Assembly (NCBI GenBank): GCA_023135025.1
Contig: JAGLTY010000049.1
Location: forward strand, 1 to 9,896
DNA from: Bacteroidales bacterium
GTDB lineage: Bacteria > Bacteroidota > Bacteroidia > Bacteroidales > GCA-2748055
Reading direction: 5' to 3'
DNA length: 9,896 bases
Position 1 is the stretch's first letter. Each line of letters opens with the position of its first letter. Made by a program: the position numbers and the translations under genes. Shown here piece by piece: positions 1 to 7,194 of the stretch. Under the pieces are notes generated by a model. The model was not told the origin of the DNA and made no database searches. It saw only the letters and a list, made by a program, of their open reading frames with translations.

Positions 1-1
1 G

Positions 2-1582
2 GAGTTTTTTCGTCCCGATCTCTCCAATCTCCATGATCCTTTCCTGATGAAGGATATGGACAGGGCCATTCAGCGTATCCTGGAAGCCATCCAGGCCGGC
101 GAGAAGGTGATGATCTATGGGGATTATGATGTGGATGGTACTACCGCTGTCGCCCTGGTCTATTCCTGTTTCAAGGATCACTTTAAAGATATAGATTACT
201 ACATTCCCGACCGGTATGATGAGGGTTACGGGATCTCTTTCAAAGGAATTGATTATGCTGCCGAGCATGGATTCAGCCTGATCATTGCGCTTGACTGTGG
301 TATCAAGGCGGTGGATAAAATCGATTATGCCGGTGAAAAGGGAGTGGATTTTATTATCTGTGATCACCACAATCCGGGCGATAAGATACCCAACGCAGTG
401 GCTGTACTGGATCCCAAACAGGAGGGTTGCTCCTATCCCTACAAGGAGCTATCCGGTTGTGGTGTGGGATTGAAGCTGGTCCAGGCTTACGGAATAAAGA
501 CCGGACTGGATGCCAACAAGATTTATGACTACCTCGACCTGGTGGTGGTCAGTATCGCTTCAGATATCGTTCCTATCACAGGTGAGAACCGTATCATGGC
601 CCATTTTGGATTGAAGAAGTTGAACGCTGACCCATCTATCGGTTTGAAGGCCATTAAAGAGGTGGCCGGTATCGATAGAACGGGTATTACCATTGAAGAT
701 ATCGTTTTTAAGATTGGTCCAAGGATCAATGCAGCAGGGAGAATGGAATCGGGTAAAAAATCGGTTGATCTCCTGGTTTGTGATAAAGGCGCAGATGCTC
801 ATATCATCAGTAAAAAGATCAACAACTTCAACCTTGATCGGAGGAGCATAGATACCGAAATCACACGTCAGGCCATTGAGATGATTCAGGGCGATGCATC
901 GCTTAAGGAGAGGAACTCCACAGTGCTTTATAATCCGGAATGGCACAAAGGGGTGATCGGGATTGTGGCCTCCAGGTTGCTGGATCATTTTTATAAGCCC
1001 ACTGTGATCCTGACCAAATCCAGTGGATTGGTTACCGGATCGGCCCGGTCTGTGAATGGTTTTGACCTCTACCAGGCCATTGAGTCGTGCAGCGACCTGC
1101 TGGTGAATTTTGGTGGGCATAAATATGCAGCGGGATTGACCATGAAGGTTCATAATCTTCCCAAGTTCAGGGAGAGGTTTGAGCAAATTGTCAGCGAAAC
1201 CATCGACCCGGAACAGTTAATCCCGGTGGTGGAGATTGATACAGAGTTGCAGCTTACAGAAATCACAGAAAAATTCTTTAGGATTCTAAAACAGTTCGAG
1301 CCTTTTGGTCCCGAAAACATCAGTCCAGTATTTCTTTCGGAGAATGTGGTTGATAACGGATATGGACGTACAGTGGGTAGCCATGGTGAACATTTGAAAT
1401 TAACCCTGATCCAGGAGGAGAATCCATTCCAGGTTTTTCCCGCCATTGGATTTCACCAGGGAAGTATTTTTAATAAGATTAGCAAGGGGGCTCCATTTGA
1501 TATCTGTTATCAGCTGATGGAAAATGAGTTCAGGGGCAGGGTCAGCCTCCAAATCCACCTTCTTGATGTTAAATTTGATTAA
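2..1582 (+). CDS. recJ: Single-stranded-DNA-specific exonuclease RecJ (5' end cut by window edge)
   Basis: RecJ degrades single-stranded DNA 5' to 3' in recombination and mismatch/base-excision repair, using two metal ions in the DHH phosphoesterase site. The frame is open from base 2. The 15 codons before the ATG at 47 read as RecJ (FFRPDLSNLHDPF), so that ATG is internal. About 526 residues are visible, and the family is usually about 570, so roughly 45 N-terminal residues are missing. Counting from the Met at 47: motif I DYDVDGTT is at 26-33, ALDCG at 81-85, the DHH triplet at 106-108 (CDHHNPGD), SGCGVGLK at 136-143 and ASDIVP at 171-176. The DHHA1 motif GGHKYAAG is near 356-363, and an OB-like C-terminal segment follows. 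The frame is intact to its TAA stop, which overlaps the convergent gene by 4 bp. Identity is secure. Confidence 0.97.
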   Translation, partial: EFFRPDLSNLHDPFLMKDMDRAIQRILEAIQAGEKVMIYGDYDVDGTTAVALVYSCFKDHFKDIDYYIPDRYDEGYGISFKGIDYAAEHGFSLIIALDCGIKAVDKIDYAGEKGVDFIICDHHNPGDKIPNAVAVLDPKQEGCSYPYKELSGCGVGLKLVQAYGIKTGLDANKIYDYLDLVVVSIASDIVPITGENRIMAHFGLKKLNADPSIGLKAIKEVAGIDRTGITIEDIVFKIGPRINAAGRMESGKKSVDLLVCDKGADAHIISKKINNFNLDRRSIDTEITRQAIEMIQGDASLKERNSTVLYNPEWHKGVIGIVASRLLDHFYKPTVILTKSSGLVTGSARSVNGFDLYQAIESCSDLLVNFGGHKYAAGLTMKVHNLPKFRERFEQIVSETIDPEQLIPVVEIDTELQLTEITEKFFRILKQFEPFGPENISPVFLSENVVDNGYGRTVGSHGEHLKLTLIQEENPFQVFPAIGFHQGSIFNKISKGAPFDICYQLMENEFRGRVSLQIHLLDVKFD

Positions 1583-3561
1583 AGGTTCAGTCGCAGCTGA
1601 ATCGCAGCTTCCCATTTTCGAATTCCTCTATTTGTAATTCCTGATATTTTAGCTGAAAAAGTGATTCGGCGAATCGGTTTTAGTGTGAGCAGAAGGGTGG
1701 TTTTTTGACCACTCCCATAGTATGCGGGAAAACTGAAACTATAGTAGAAACCAGGTTCATAAAGGTAGATCCTGTTCTCCCAGTCACCTACCTGGAAAAG
1801 TACGAATTGAATAGTGGCTTTCAGATTCCGGGAGGAGCAAAGTGTTACTTGTTGAACAGCTGCATATCCCGGAACTTCTTCTTTCTGTTGTGAATAGTAT
1901 GAGATGACCAGCCTGGTTTGCCATTTGAAGAGATCCTGGTAATTATAGATCAATCGCCCGTCTATCCTGGTAACTCTGGAATTTTGCAGGGGGCGTAGTT
2001 TGGTTGTCTCAGTTGCCGGGGTAGTTTGCCAGGTTTTGTTCACCACCCTGAACCTCCATTGAAGCAGTTTCTTTCCGGGATTCTGCATGGAAAAATCCAA
2101 TCTGTTTCCACTGGATGGAACCGTGGTAAGGTAGCGTGGCGACAGGTAACGAAATAGTTCGCCGGTCAGCTCTGCTGTTACAAATTTTCCGGTCTCCACA
2201 TGCAGATGAAAAGCCACCCCCTGTTCATTTTCAATGGTGCTTCCCGAAGCATAGGAGGAGGGGTGTGAGCCCCGGTATTCGGTTCCATAGTGGTGCATCA
2301 GCAAACTACCCTGCACAAAATCGCTGAAATAGTATTCCGTTCCAAGCAGGCATGCCATGGAGCGGCTTCCACCGACTGAGATTTCTCCAAAAATCTGGAT
2401 CTGACTCTTTTGCCAGTTTCCATGCAGACTGGCCTTCTGGTGCAGGGCCGGGCCTGGGCTTGTGATCAGGTATTTCATCGCTTTTTTGGTGGGGTAGATC
2501 CATTCAGTACCGCTCATGATTCCCACTGCCAGCTGGCGGTGCCTGTAGAGCGCCTGGATTCCTGTATGGATCCTGAAAGCCAGCTCCCTGCCCTCCAACT
2601 CACCCATGGTTCTGTAGAGACCGGAGGTGCGTTGATAATCCAGCCAGTTGTCAGCTTCCGGGTTTTCCGTAAATGCAGAGGGAGAGAGGCTCAACTGACG
2701 GAATGATGCCCATATTAAAAGTTCAATTCTATTTAGATCCAGCTGGCAGGCAATTCCCTGCTCAAACATGGTTTCGGTTTTGGAGGCATAGGGTCTGATC
2801 CGTGAGAGTGATTGATGGTTGACACGAAGTTTACCGGCCTGATGGATAAATCCGGCACCGTTGACCAGGCCCACCCCCTGGTTCATTTGAAAATTGCCAA
2901 CCACCAGTTGTTTGAGGAACCGCTCACCAGCGTAGGAGAGATAACCCGAAAGAAACTGGGGCCTCTTTTGGTAAAGGAACAACTCTCCGGCATCTTTCTC
3001 GTAAGTGAGAGCCATGGAGAGGTTTTTCCAAAGATGGGATCTGAACCTGATGGTTGTTTTCAGAGGAGGGCCGGCATAAGCAGTTTTGCCCCCGGAAACG
3101 GAATCCTCCAGGTAGCCTTCGCTGTTTGGAAAAGATCTTCCCGTATTGATCAGAATCATATGTCGCAATGGCTTTTCCCCATTAGATATTTTGACTCTGT
3201 TCAGCTTTACATAGGGTTCGATTTCAAGCACCTTCGATTGATTGAAACCCGGGAGTACTGCCAGCTCATGGATGGAGTAGATCTCTCCATATTCTTCACG
3301 GTATTTTATCAGGTTGTGGAGCTGGTAGGAGGTAAACAATCCCGAAGCGTCGAGTTCTTCAGGTGAGGCGTTGTTCAGATCGATAGTTAAGTTACCAGGT
3401 TCATCAAAAACATTTAGCATTGGTTCGGGTATGTTAGCCGACTCACTCCTGTACAGCAGGTCTTCCATATCCTGTGAGTTTATAATAGGTTGCTGTGCTT
3501 TCAGGAGGGCGGGGATCCATATCAGAAACACCAGTAGGCGAAGTTGTATGTTACCATGCAT
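1579..3561 (-). CDS. Exported helix-hairpin-helix protein with probable outer-membrane beta-barrel
   Basis: 660 residues. Residues 1-22 form a signal peptide (RLLVFLIWIPALLKA, then QQ). Residues about 58-120 form a double helix-hairpin-helix of ComEA type: LNNASPEEL, then IKYREEYGEIYSIHELAVLPG, with the typical hydrophobic-GL and LPG turns. From about 130 to the end there are alternating aromatic/hydrophobic strands with Gly, Tyr and Trp, such as LSMALTYEKDAGELF and GVGLVNGAGF, and the protein ends in LRLNL, as expected of an outer-membrane barrel. HHH domains usually bind the DNA backbone without sequence specificity, but whether this one does is not known. Proteins of this architecture recur in Bacteroidota and are normally annotated only by the HHH domain. 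The ATG at 3561 gives a clean signal peptide and overlaps the upstream barrel gene by 11 bp, suggesting translational coupling. The TAA stop overlaps recJ. Function unknown. The barrel assignment is inferred from composition. Confidence 0.85.
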   Translation of the reverse strand: MHGNIQLRLLVFLIWIPALLKAQQPIINSQDMEDLLYRSESANIPEPMLNVFDEPGNLTIDLNNASPEELDASGLFTSYQLHNLIKYREEYGEIYSIHELAVLPGFNQSKVLEIEPYVKLNRVKISNGEKPLRHMILINTGRSFPNSEGYLEDSVSGGKTAYAGPPLKTTIRFRSHLWKNLSMALTYEKDAGELFLYQKRPQFLSGYLSYAGERFLKQLVVGNFQMNQGVGLVNGAGFIHQAGKLRVNHQSLSRIRPYASKTETMFEQGIACQLDLNRIELLIWASFRQLSLSPSAFTENPEADNWLDYQRTSGLYRTMGELEGRELAFRIHTGIQALYRHRQLAVGIMSGTEWIYPTKKAMKYLITSPGPALHQKASLHGNWQKSQIQIFGEISVGGSRSMACLLGTEYYFSDFVQGSLLMHHYGTEYRGSHPSSYASGSTIENEQGVAFHLHVETGKFVTAELTGELFRYLSPRYLTTVPSSGNRLDFSMQNPGKKLLQWRFRVVNKTWQTTPATETTKLRPLQNSRVTRIDGRLIYNYQDLFKWQTRLVISYYSQQKEEVPGYAAVQQVTLCSSRNLKATIQFVLFQVGDWENRIYLYEPGFYYSFSFPAYYGSGQKTTLLLTLKPIRRITFSAKISGITNRGIRKWEAAIQLRLNL

Positions 3562-4390
3562 GGGTCAAAGATGTATATGGCGACAGGCCTGAGTCGGCCC
3601 TGTACTGAAATGCGAATTCTGCTACCCACTTTGTGAATTTCAAGGAAATTCCCCACGAAAATGTGAATGGCCGGTTGCAGACTCCTGTTCTCAAACTGGT
3701 ACGCTGGTTGAGGGTCCACTCCAGTCCGTTGCACAGTATGATGCCCTCTTCTGGTTTGATATGCAACTCGGAGTAGAAGTGGCCCGCTTTGAGAAATGAA
3801 TATGAACAGCCTGCTGCGATGGTCATCTGTTTCTGGATGGATATGGCTGGAAGGGCACTCCACCCTGCAGGATGAAACAGCCGGGCTCCAAGTTTCCATT
3901 GGTCATTGATCCTGACCTGAAGGCCAAGGGCAAAGCTAAACCCCGGAGCATAGATATACTGCTCTGTAATGGCTGAATTCCAGAGGTGAATCCCCACTCC
4001 AGCACTGATACCGGAATAGAGTTTCATACCATAGGAGAGCCACAGAGAGGTTTGTCTGAAACCCGTGAGGCCCTGAGTGGCCAGTGCAATCCCAATGGCT
4101 CCCGTTCCTGTTGTGAACTGTCCTGAAAAGGATGAGTTGCCCAGCTCTTTAAGCAGGTAGGGCCTGCAATGCTGTATGGTGACCGAAGATTGCTCAATAA
4201 AACCCAGTCCGGCCTGGCTTTGGTTTGCACAACAGAATCCCTGCCTGGTAATATAGCAGCCTCCCAATGCAGCTGAAGCAGCATCCTGCCAGTGAACCTG
4301 GCTTGTGACAGTCGCATGAACCAGGGACAAAAAAAAGACCGGGATTATTATTCCCGGTCTTTTCAACATCCACCTTTGTGGAGATATCAT
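3551..4390 (-). CDS. PorV/FadL-like outer-membrane beta-barrel protein
   Basis: 279 residues from the ATG at 4390. An alternative ATG at 4369 (residue 8) gives 272 residues and a more typical signal peptide (MLKRPGIIIPVFFLSLVHA), with AAAGGTGG directly before it, so either start is possible. After the signal peptide, residues about 37-63 (DAASAALGG...NQSQAGLG) follow the pattern of PorV/PorQ/FadL-type barrels, where an ALGG stretch precedes a conserved N-P/S-AGL loop. The rest is strands rich in Gly and aromatics (GAIGIALATQG, FSFALGLQVRI, WGISLKFTKWVAEFAFQYRA). Seven cysteines, including a CC pair at 53-54, are notable for an outer-membrane protein. It begins 7 bp after the purE stop and overlaps the HHH-barrel gene by 11 bp, so the two membrane proteins are probably made together. 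A terminator hairpin lies within its signal-peptide codons. Family assignment is tentative. No substrate can be named. Confidence 0.75.
   Translation of the reverse strand: MISPQRWMLKRPGIIIPVFFLSLVHATVTSQVHWQDAASAALGGCYITRQGFCCANQSQAGLGFIEQSSVTIQHCRPYLLKELGNSSFSGQFTTGTGAIGIALATQGLTGFRQTSLWLSYGMKLYSGISAGVGIHLWNSAITEQYIYAPGFSFALGLQVRINDQWKLGARLFHPAGWSALPAISIQKQMTIAAGCSYSFLKAGHFYSELHIKPEEGIILCNGLEWTLNQRTSLRTGVCNRPFTFSWGISLKFTKWVAEFAFQYRADSGLSPYTSLTHAW
4329..4363 (-). terminator. Intrinsic terminator after purE, inside the next gene's signal-peptide codons
   Basis: On the minus strand the arms 4363-4352 (AAAAGACCGGGA) and 4344-4333 (TCCCGGTCTTTT) are perfectly complementary over 12 bp. The loop is 7 nt. 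The 3' arm runs into eight consecutive T residues (complement of 4336-4329). The GC-rich core is GACCGGGA/TCCCGGTC. This is textbook rho-independent terminator form, starting 35 nt after the purE stop codon. The same bases encode KRPGIIIPVFF of the downstream barrel protein, so the element could terminate purE transcripts or attenuate the barrel/HHH pair. Confidence 0.8.
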
Positions 4391-4397
4391 TGTGTCA

Positions 4398-4910
4398 TCA
4401 ATTGGTTTTAAATTTGAATTTCACCTCCTTCAACTCCTCGTTGGCTTTTACAATTTTGGAGGCCAGGCTCTCCTTGAACTTCACCATCTTCTCCACTATT
4501 TCCGGATCGCCGGTGCTCACAATTTGAGCGGCCAGGATACCGGCATTCCTTGCTCCATCCAGGCCCACTGTGGCAACGGGAATCCCCGGGGGCATCTGCA
4601 GGATGCTCAGTATGGAATCCCAACCATCAATGGAGATGGATGCATTAATGGGAACTCCTATCACCGGCAGGGGTGTTAGTGCTGCAACTACCCCGGGAAG
4701 GTGTGCTGCACCGCCTGCTCCGGCGATAATGACTTTGATTCCCCGTCCGGCAGCATTCCTGGAAAAATCCATGGCCTGATCAGGTGTTCTGTGAGCCGAG
4801 AGGGCGTTGATCTCAAAAGGGATCTCAAATTCATCCAGCAGCTTTGCTGCCTGCTCCATAATGGGAAGGTCCGATGTGCTTCCCATGATAATACTAACTT
4901 TAGGATTCAT
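4398..4910 (-). CDS. purE: N5-carboxyaminoimidazole ribonucleotide mutase (PurE class I)
   Basis: PurE class I converts N5-CAIR to CAIR in de novo purine synthesis in the cytoplasm, working after the ATP-dependent PurK. The 170-residue length is normal. Visible motifs are the phosphate-binding GSTSD at 10-14, SAHRTP at 38-43 with the catalytic-region His40, GAGGAAHLPG at 64-73 with His70, and QMPPGIPVATVGLDGARNAG at 105-124. The C-terminal tail (about 150-170) is lysine/glutamate rich, as in many PurE proteins. No purK is adjacent in the window. The gene is divergent from hpt, a purine-salvage gene, across 95 bp. It is followed after 7 bp by a barrel gene carrying a strong terminator. The start at 4910 fits the family's short N-terminus (MNPKVSIIMGS). 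Identity is secure. Confidence 0.97.
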   Translation of the reverse strand: MNPKVSIIMGSTSDLPIMEQAAKLLDEFEIPFEINALSAHRTPDQAMDFSRNAAGRGIKVIIAGAGGAAHLPGVVAALTPLPVIGVPINASISIDGWDSILSILQMPPGIPVATVGLDGARNAGILAAQIVSTGDPEIVEKMVKFKESLASKIVKANEELKEVKFKFKTN

Positions 4911-4944
4911 CTGTTTATGTAGTTTTGCAATGGTTATCAGCTAA

Positions 4945-4952
4945 CGAAATTA
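4945..4952 (-). promoter_or_regulatory. Possible -7 element for purE
   Basis: The minus strand reads TAATTTCG, which matches the Bacteroidota housekeeping -7 consensus TAnnTTTG at all but one position. It lies about 35 bp before the purE start codon, leaving room for a short leader. No good TTTG -33 element is visible at the expected distance, so this is only a candidate. Confidence 0.25.
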
Positions 4953-4971
4953 CAATTATTTTTATTCCTGC

Positions 4972-4991
4972 ATTTTGATGCGTATTTTGAT
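4972..4991 (+). repeat. Two direct copies of ATTTTGAT upstream of hpt
   Basis: ATTTTGAT occurs at 4972-4979 and again at 4984-4991, separated by GCGT, giving a 12-bp period. The second copy ends 14 bp before the hpt ATG. It overlaps TATTTTG, which resembles a -7 element with one spacer base missing. The pair could be a regulator site, part of the hpt promoter, or chance in AT-rich DNA. Confidence 0.4.
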
Positions 4992-5005
4992 TTAAAATAT
5001 CACAT

Positions 5006-5548
5006 ATGGAAAGTAACATTGTTCAGGTTCATGATAAATATTTTAAACCATTTATAGGCGAAGAGGCGATTCAGAAAGAGGTGACACGTCTGGCCTTTGA
5101 GATGAACCGCGATCTGGCCAGTAAGGATCCCATTTTTCTGGGTATTCTTAATGGAGCGTTTATGTTTGCAAGCGATCTTTATAAACAACTTAATTTCCCC
5201 TGTCAGATTTCCTTTCTAAAACTGGCTTCTTATAGCGGTACGCAATCGACCGGAAGTGTCAAACAGCTTATTGGGATTAACCGTGAGTTAAAGGACCGGG
5301 TGGTTGTTGTGCTTGAAGATATTGTCGATACAGGAGTGACCCTGGAGACGATTATCAGGCAGCTTTCGGGCTTTGAGCCTGCAGAGATCCTGGTAGCCAC
5401 CTTTCTTCATAAACCAGAAGCCACTGTAAGAGAGGTGAAACTCGATTACGTGGGAATGAAGATTCCCAACAACTTTATCCTGGGGTATGGATTGGATTAT
5501 GACGGGTATGGCAGAAATTTCAAGGAAATCTACCAGTTGGTGGATTAA
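5006..5548 (+). CDS. hpt: Hypoxanthine phosphoribosyltransferase
   Basis: This salvage enzyme joins hypoxanthine (and often guanine) to PRPP to give IMP/GMP in the cytoplasm. The 180-residue length is normal for bacterial Hpt. The PRPP-binding signature VLEDIVDTGVTLE is at 102-114, with the acidic pair Glu104-Asp105 and the phosphate loop DTGVTLE. FLGILNGAFMFASDL at 44-58 forms the pyrophosphate-loop region. The flexible loop LASYSGTQSTG is at 73-83, and the purine-binding C-terminal region DYVGMKIPNNFILGYGLDYDGYGRN is near 147-171. The start at 5006 gives the usual N-terminal length. It is the first gene of a plus-strand run with adk and obg, an order common in Bacteroidota, and is divergent from purE. 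Some relatives prefer xanthine or guanine, so exact base preference is not certain. Confidence 0.96.
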   Translation: MESNIVQVHDKYFKPFIGEEAIQKEVTRLAFEMNRDLASKDPIFLGILNGAFMFASDLYKQLNFPCQISFLKLASYSGTQSTGSVKQLIGINRELKDRVVVVLEDIVDTGVTLETIIRQLSGFEPAEILVATFLHKPEATVREVKLDYVGMKIPNNFILGYGLDYDGYGRNFKEIYQLVD

Positions 5549-5564
5549 TGCGGTAAATGTTTAT

Positions 5565-5572
5565 TATTTTTG
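5565..5572 (+). promoter_or_regulatory. Candidate internal promoter -7 element for adk
   Basis: TATTTTTG is a perfect match to the Bacteroidota -7 consensus TAnnTTTG. It sits in the 50-bp gap between hpt and adk and would start a transcript roughly 20 nt before the adk ATG at 5599. The -33 region holds only a weak TTGG at 5537-5540, at too long a spacing. It would give adk-obg extra transcription independent of hpt. Confidence 0.4.
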
Positions 5573-5598
5573 GGATCGTCAAAAAAAATGAACTAATT

Positions 5599-6174
5599 AT
5601 GTTGAATATTGTATTATTTGGTCCTCCGGGATCGGGAAAAGGAACGCAGTCGGAAAAGGTTATTGCGAAATATGGATTGGTGCATATTTCGACCGGCGAT
5701 CTGCTAAGGGAAGAGGTAGCTGCACAGACAGAATTGGGTAAGCAGGCCAAGGAGATTATGGACACGGGAGAACTGGTTTCGGATAAGATTGTGATCGGAA
5801 TGATCAGGAACAAACTTGAAGATCACCAGGACGGTCCGGGCTTTATTTTTGATGGTTTTCCAAGGACTGTGGGTCAGGCCCGGGAGCTACGAAAGGCGCT
5901 GACCGATTATGATGAGCGCATAGGTGTGATGATCTCTCTGGAAGTACCCCGTGAAGAGCTGGTGAAGAGACTCCTGAAAAGGGGAGAGGAGACCGGGCGG
6001 TCAGATGATAACCTGGAGACCATCAACAACCGCATAGATGTTTATAACCGCCAGACTATTCCGGTAACCTACTACTACGACAAGATGCACAAACATGCGG
6101 CCGTGGAAGGAACTGGTTCTGTAGATAAGATTTTTGAGCGCATCCAGGAGGTTATCGCCAAGGTAAAACAGTAA
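5599..6174 (+). CDS. adk: Adenylate kinase
   Basis: Adenylate kinase interconverts ATP + AMP and 2 ADP in the cytoplasm and supplies ADP for nucleotide synthesis. From the ATG at 5599 it is 191 residues. The P-loop GPPGSGKGT is at 8-16, and the AMP-binding segment HISTGDLLREEV at 29-40. DGFPRT at 85-90 contacts AMP, and the lid RGEETGRSDDNLE at 128-140 is the short form with no zinc-binding cysteines, followed by NRIDVYNRQT. The open frame extends to an ATG at 5557, but the extra 14 residues (MFIIFGIVKKNELI) precede the conserved MLNIVLFGPPG start and overlap a TAnnTTTG promoter-like element, so 5599 is preferred. It lies 50 bp after hpt and 22 bp before obg. Identity is secure. Confidence 0.96.
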   Translation: MLNIVLFGPPGSGKGTQSEKVIAKYGLVHISTGDLLREEVAAQTELGKQAKEIMDTGELVSDKIVIGMIRNKLEDHQDGPGFIFDGFPRTVGQARELRKALTDYDERIGVMISLEVPREELVKRLLKRGEETGRSDDNLETINNRIDVYNRQTIPVTYYYDKMHKHAAVEGTGSVDKIFERIQEVIAKVKQ

Positions 6175-6196
6175 TTGGTGTTTATCGCTTTGACTC

Positions 6197-7186
6197 ATGT
6201 CCAATGTCAATTTTGTAGACTATGTAAAAATCTTTTGCCGGTCAGGCAAGGGGGGCGCTGGTTCGGCCCACCTTCATCGGGATAAATTAACCCGGAAAGG
6301 TGGACCTGACGGAGGTGATGGTGGAAGAGGCGGACATGTGGTTATTAGGGGTAACAGTCAACTCTGGACACTGTTGCATCTGAAATACAAGAGACATGTT
6401 TTTGCCACACATGGAGGGGGTGGAGGATCGGACCTCAAAACCGGAGCCAGTGGTGAGGATGCTTATATCGAGGTTCCCCTGGGGACTGTGGCCCGGGATG
6501 TGGAGACCAATGAAGTGCTGTTCGAAGTTACCATCCATGATGAAGAGAAGGTACTGATAAAGGGCGGAAGGGGAGGCCTGGGCAATGATCACTTCAAGTC
6601 GGCTACCCACCAGACACCCCGGTTTGCACAACCGGGAGAATCAGGAGAGGAGGGTTGGTTTATCTTAGAATTAAAACTGCTGGCCGATGTGGGACTGGTG
6701 GGTTTCCCAAATGCTGGGAAATCAACACTGCTGGCGGCCATATCGGCAGCAAAACCCAAAATAGCCGACTATCCGTTTACCACATTAGTACCCAATCTGG
6801 GGATTGTGAAATACAGGGATGACCGCTCTTTCGTAATGGCCGATATTCCGGGGATCATAGAGGGGGCGAGCGAAGGTAAGGGGCTTGGCCACAGATTCCT
6901 GCGGCATATTGAACGTAACTCCATGCTGATGTTCATGGTCTCATCCGACAGCAATGATATTGCAGAGGAGTACAGGATTCTGCTGAAGGAGTTGGAGGAG
7001 TATAATCCCGAGTTGCTGGATAAGCAACGGTTGCTGGTGATCACCAAATCTGATCTGCTGGATGATGAGCTTACTGAAGAGATCAGGAAGGAACTACCCG
7101 ATGTCAGTTATCACTTTATTTCGGCAGTGGCGAACCAGGGGCTGGTTAGTCTCAACGATACCATCTGGACCATGTTGAACTCCTGA
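6197..7186 (+). CDS. obgE: Obg-family GTPase (ObgE/CgtA)
   Basis: Obg is a GTPase that associates with the large ribosomal subunit during its assembly and links to ppGpp/stress signalling. The 329 residues begin with the glycine-rich Obg fold (1-159), including [13 protein letters not shown] (34-46), HGGGGGSD and KGGRGGLGN (122-130). The G domain follows: G1 GFPNAGKST at 169-177, G2 threonines at 195-196, G3 DIPG at 216-219 and G5 SAVANQG near 309-315. G4 reads TKSD (283-286) instead of the classical NKxD, a variation I believe occurs in Bacteroidota Obg. There is no C-terminal OCT domain, which is known only in some lineages. The start is 22 bp after adk, and the stop is 8 bp before the PAP2 gene, so co-transcription is likely. 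Identity is secure. Confidence 0.96.
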   Translation: MSNVNFVDYVKIFCRSGKGGAGSAHLHRDKLTRKGGPDGGDGGRGGHVVIRGNSQLWTLLHLKYKRHVFATHGGGGGSDLKTGASGEDAYIEVPLGTVARDVETNEVLFEVTIHDEEKVLIKGGRGGLGNDHFKSATHQTPRFAQPGESGEEGWFILELKLLADVGLVGFPNAGKSTLLAAISAAKPKIADYPFTTLVPNLGIVKYRDDRSFVMADIPGIIEGASEGKGLGHRFLRHIERNSMLMFMVSSDSNDIAEEYRILLKELEEYNPELLDKQRLLVITKSDLLDDELTEEIRKELPDVSYHFISAVANQGLVSLNDTIWTMLNS

Positions 7187-7194
7187 TCGCAGTT

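Noticed and set aside
560..1186. Minus-strand open frame of 208 codons inside recJ
   Set aside because: It lies antisense to a clearly conserved RecJ and its translation is rich in His, Pro and Cys with no family pattern. It is a shadow of recJ codon use.
1661..1676. Small palindrome GATTC-GGC-GAATC followed by GGTTTT, as a recJ terminator
   Set aside because: The stem is only 5 bp with a 3-base loop and a short T run, within coding sequence of the opposite gene. Too weak to call.
1691..1715. Hairpin GTGGT/ACCAC downstream of recJ as a terminator
   Set aside because: The T run lies in the loop rather than after the stem, and the site is about 115 bp into the convergent coding sequence.
2812..3366. 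Plus-strand open frame of 184 codons inside the HHH-barrel gene
   Set aside because: It is antisense to a gene with a signal peptide and an HHH domain, and its translation has no recognisable domain or signal.
5557..5598. Longer adenylate kinase start at 5557
   Set aside because: It adds 14 residues before the conserved N-terminal strand and overlaps a perfect -7 promoter element. The ATG at 5599 fits the family.
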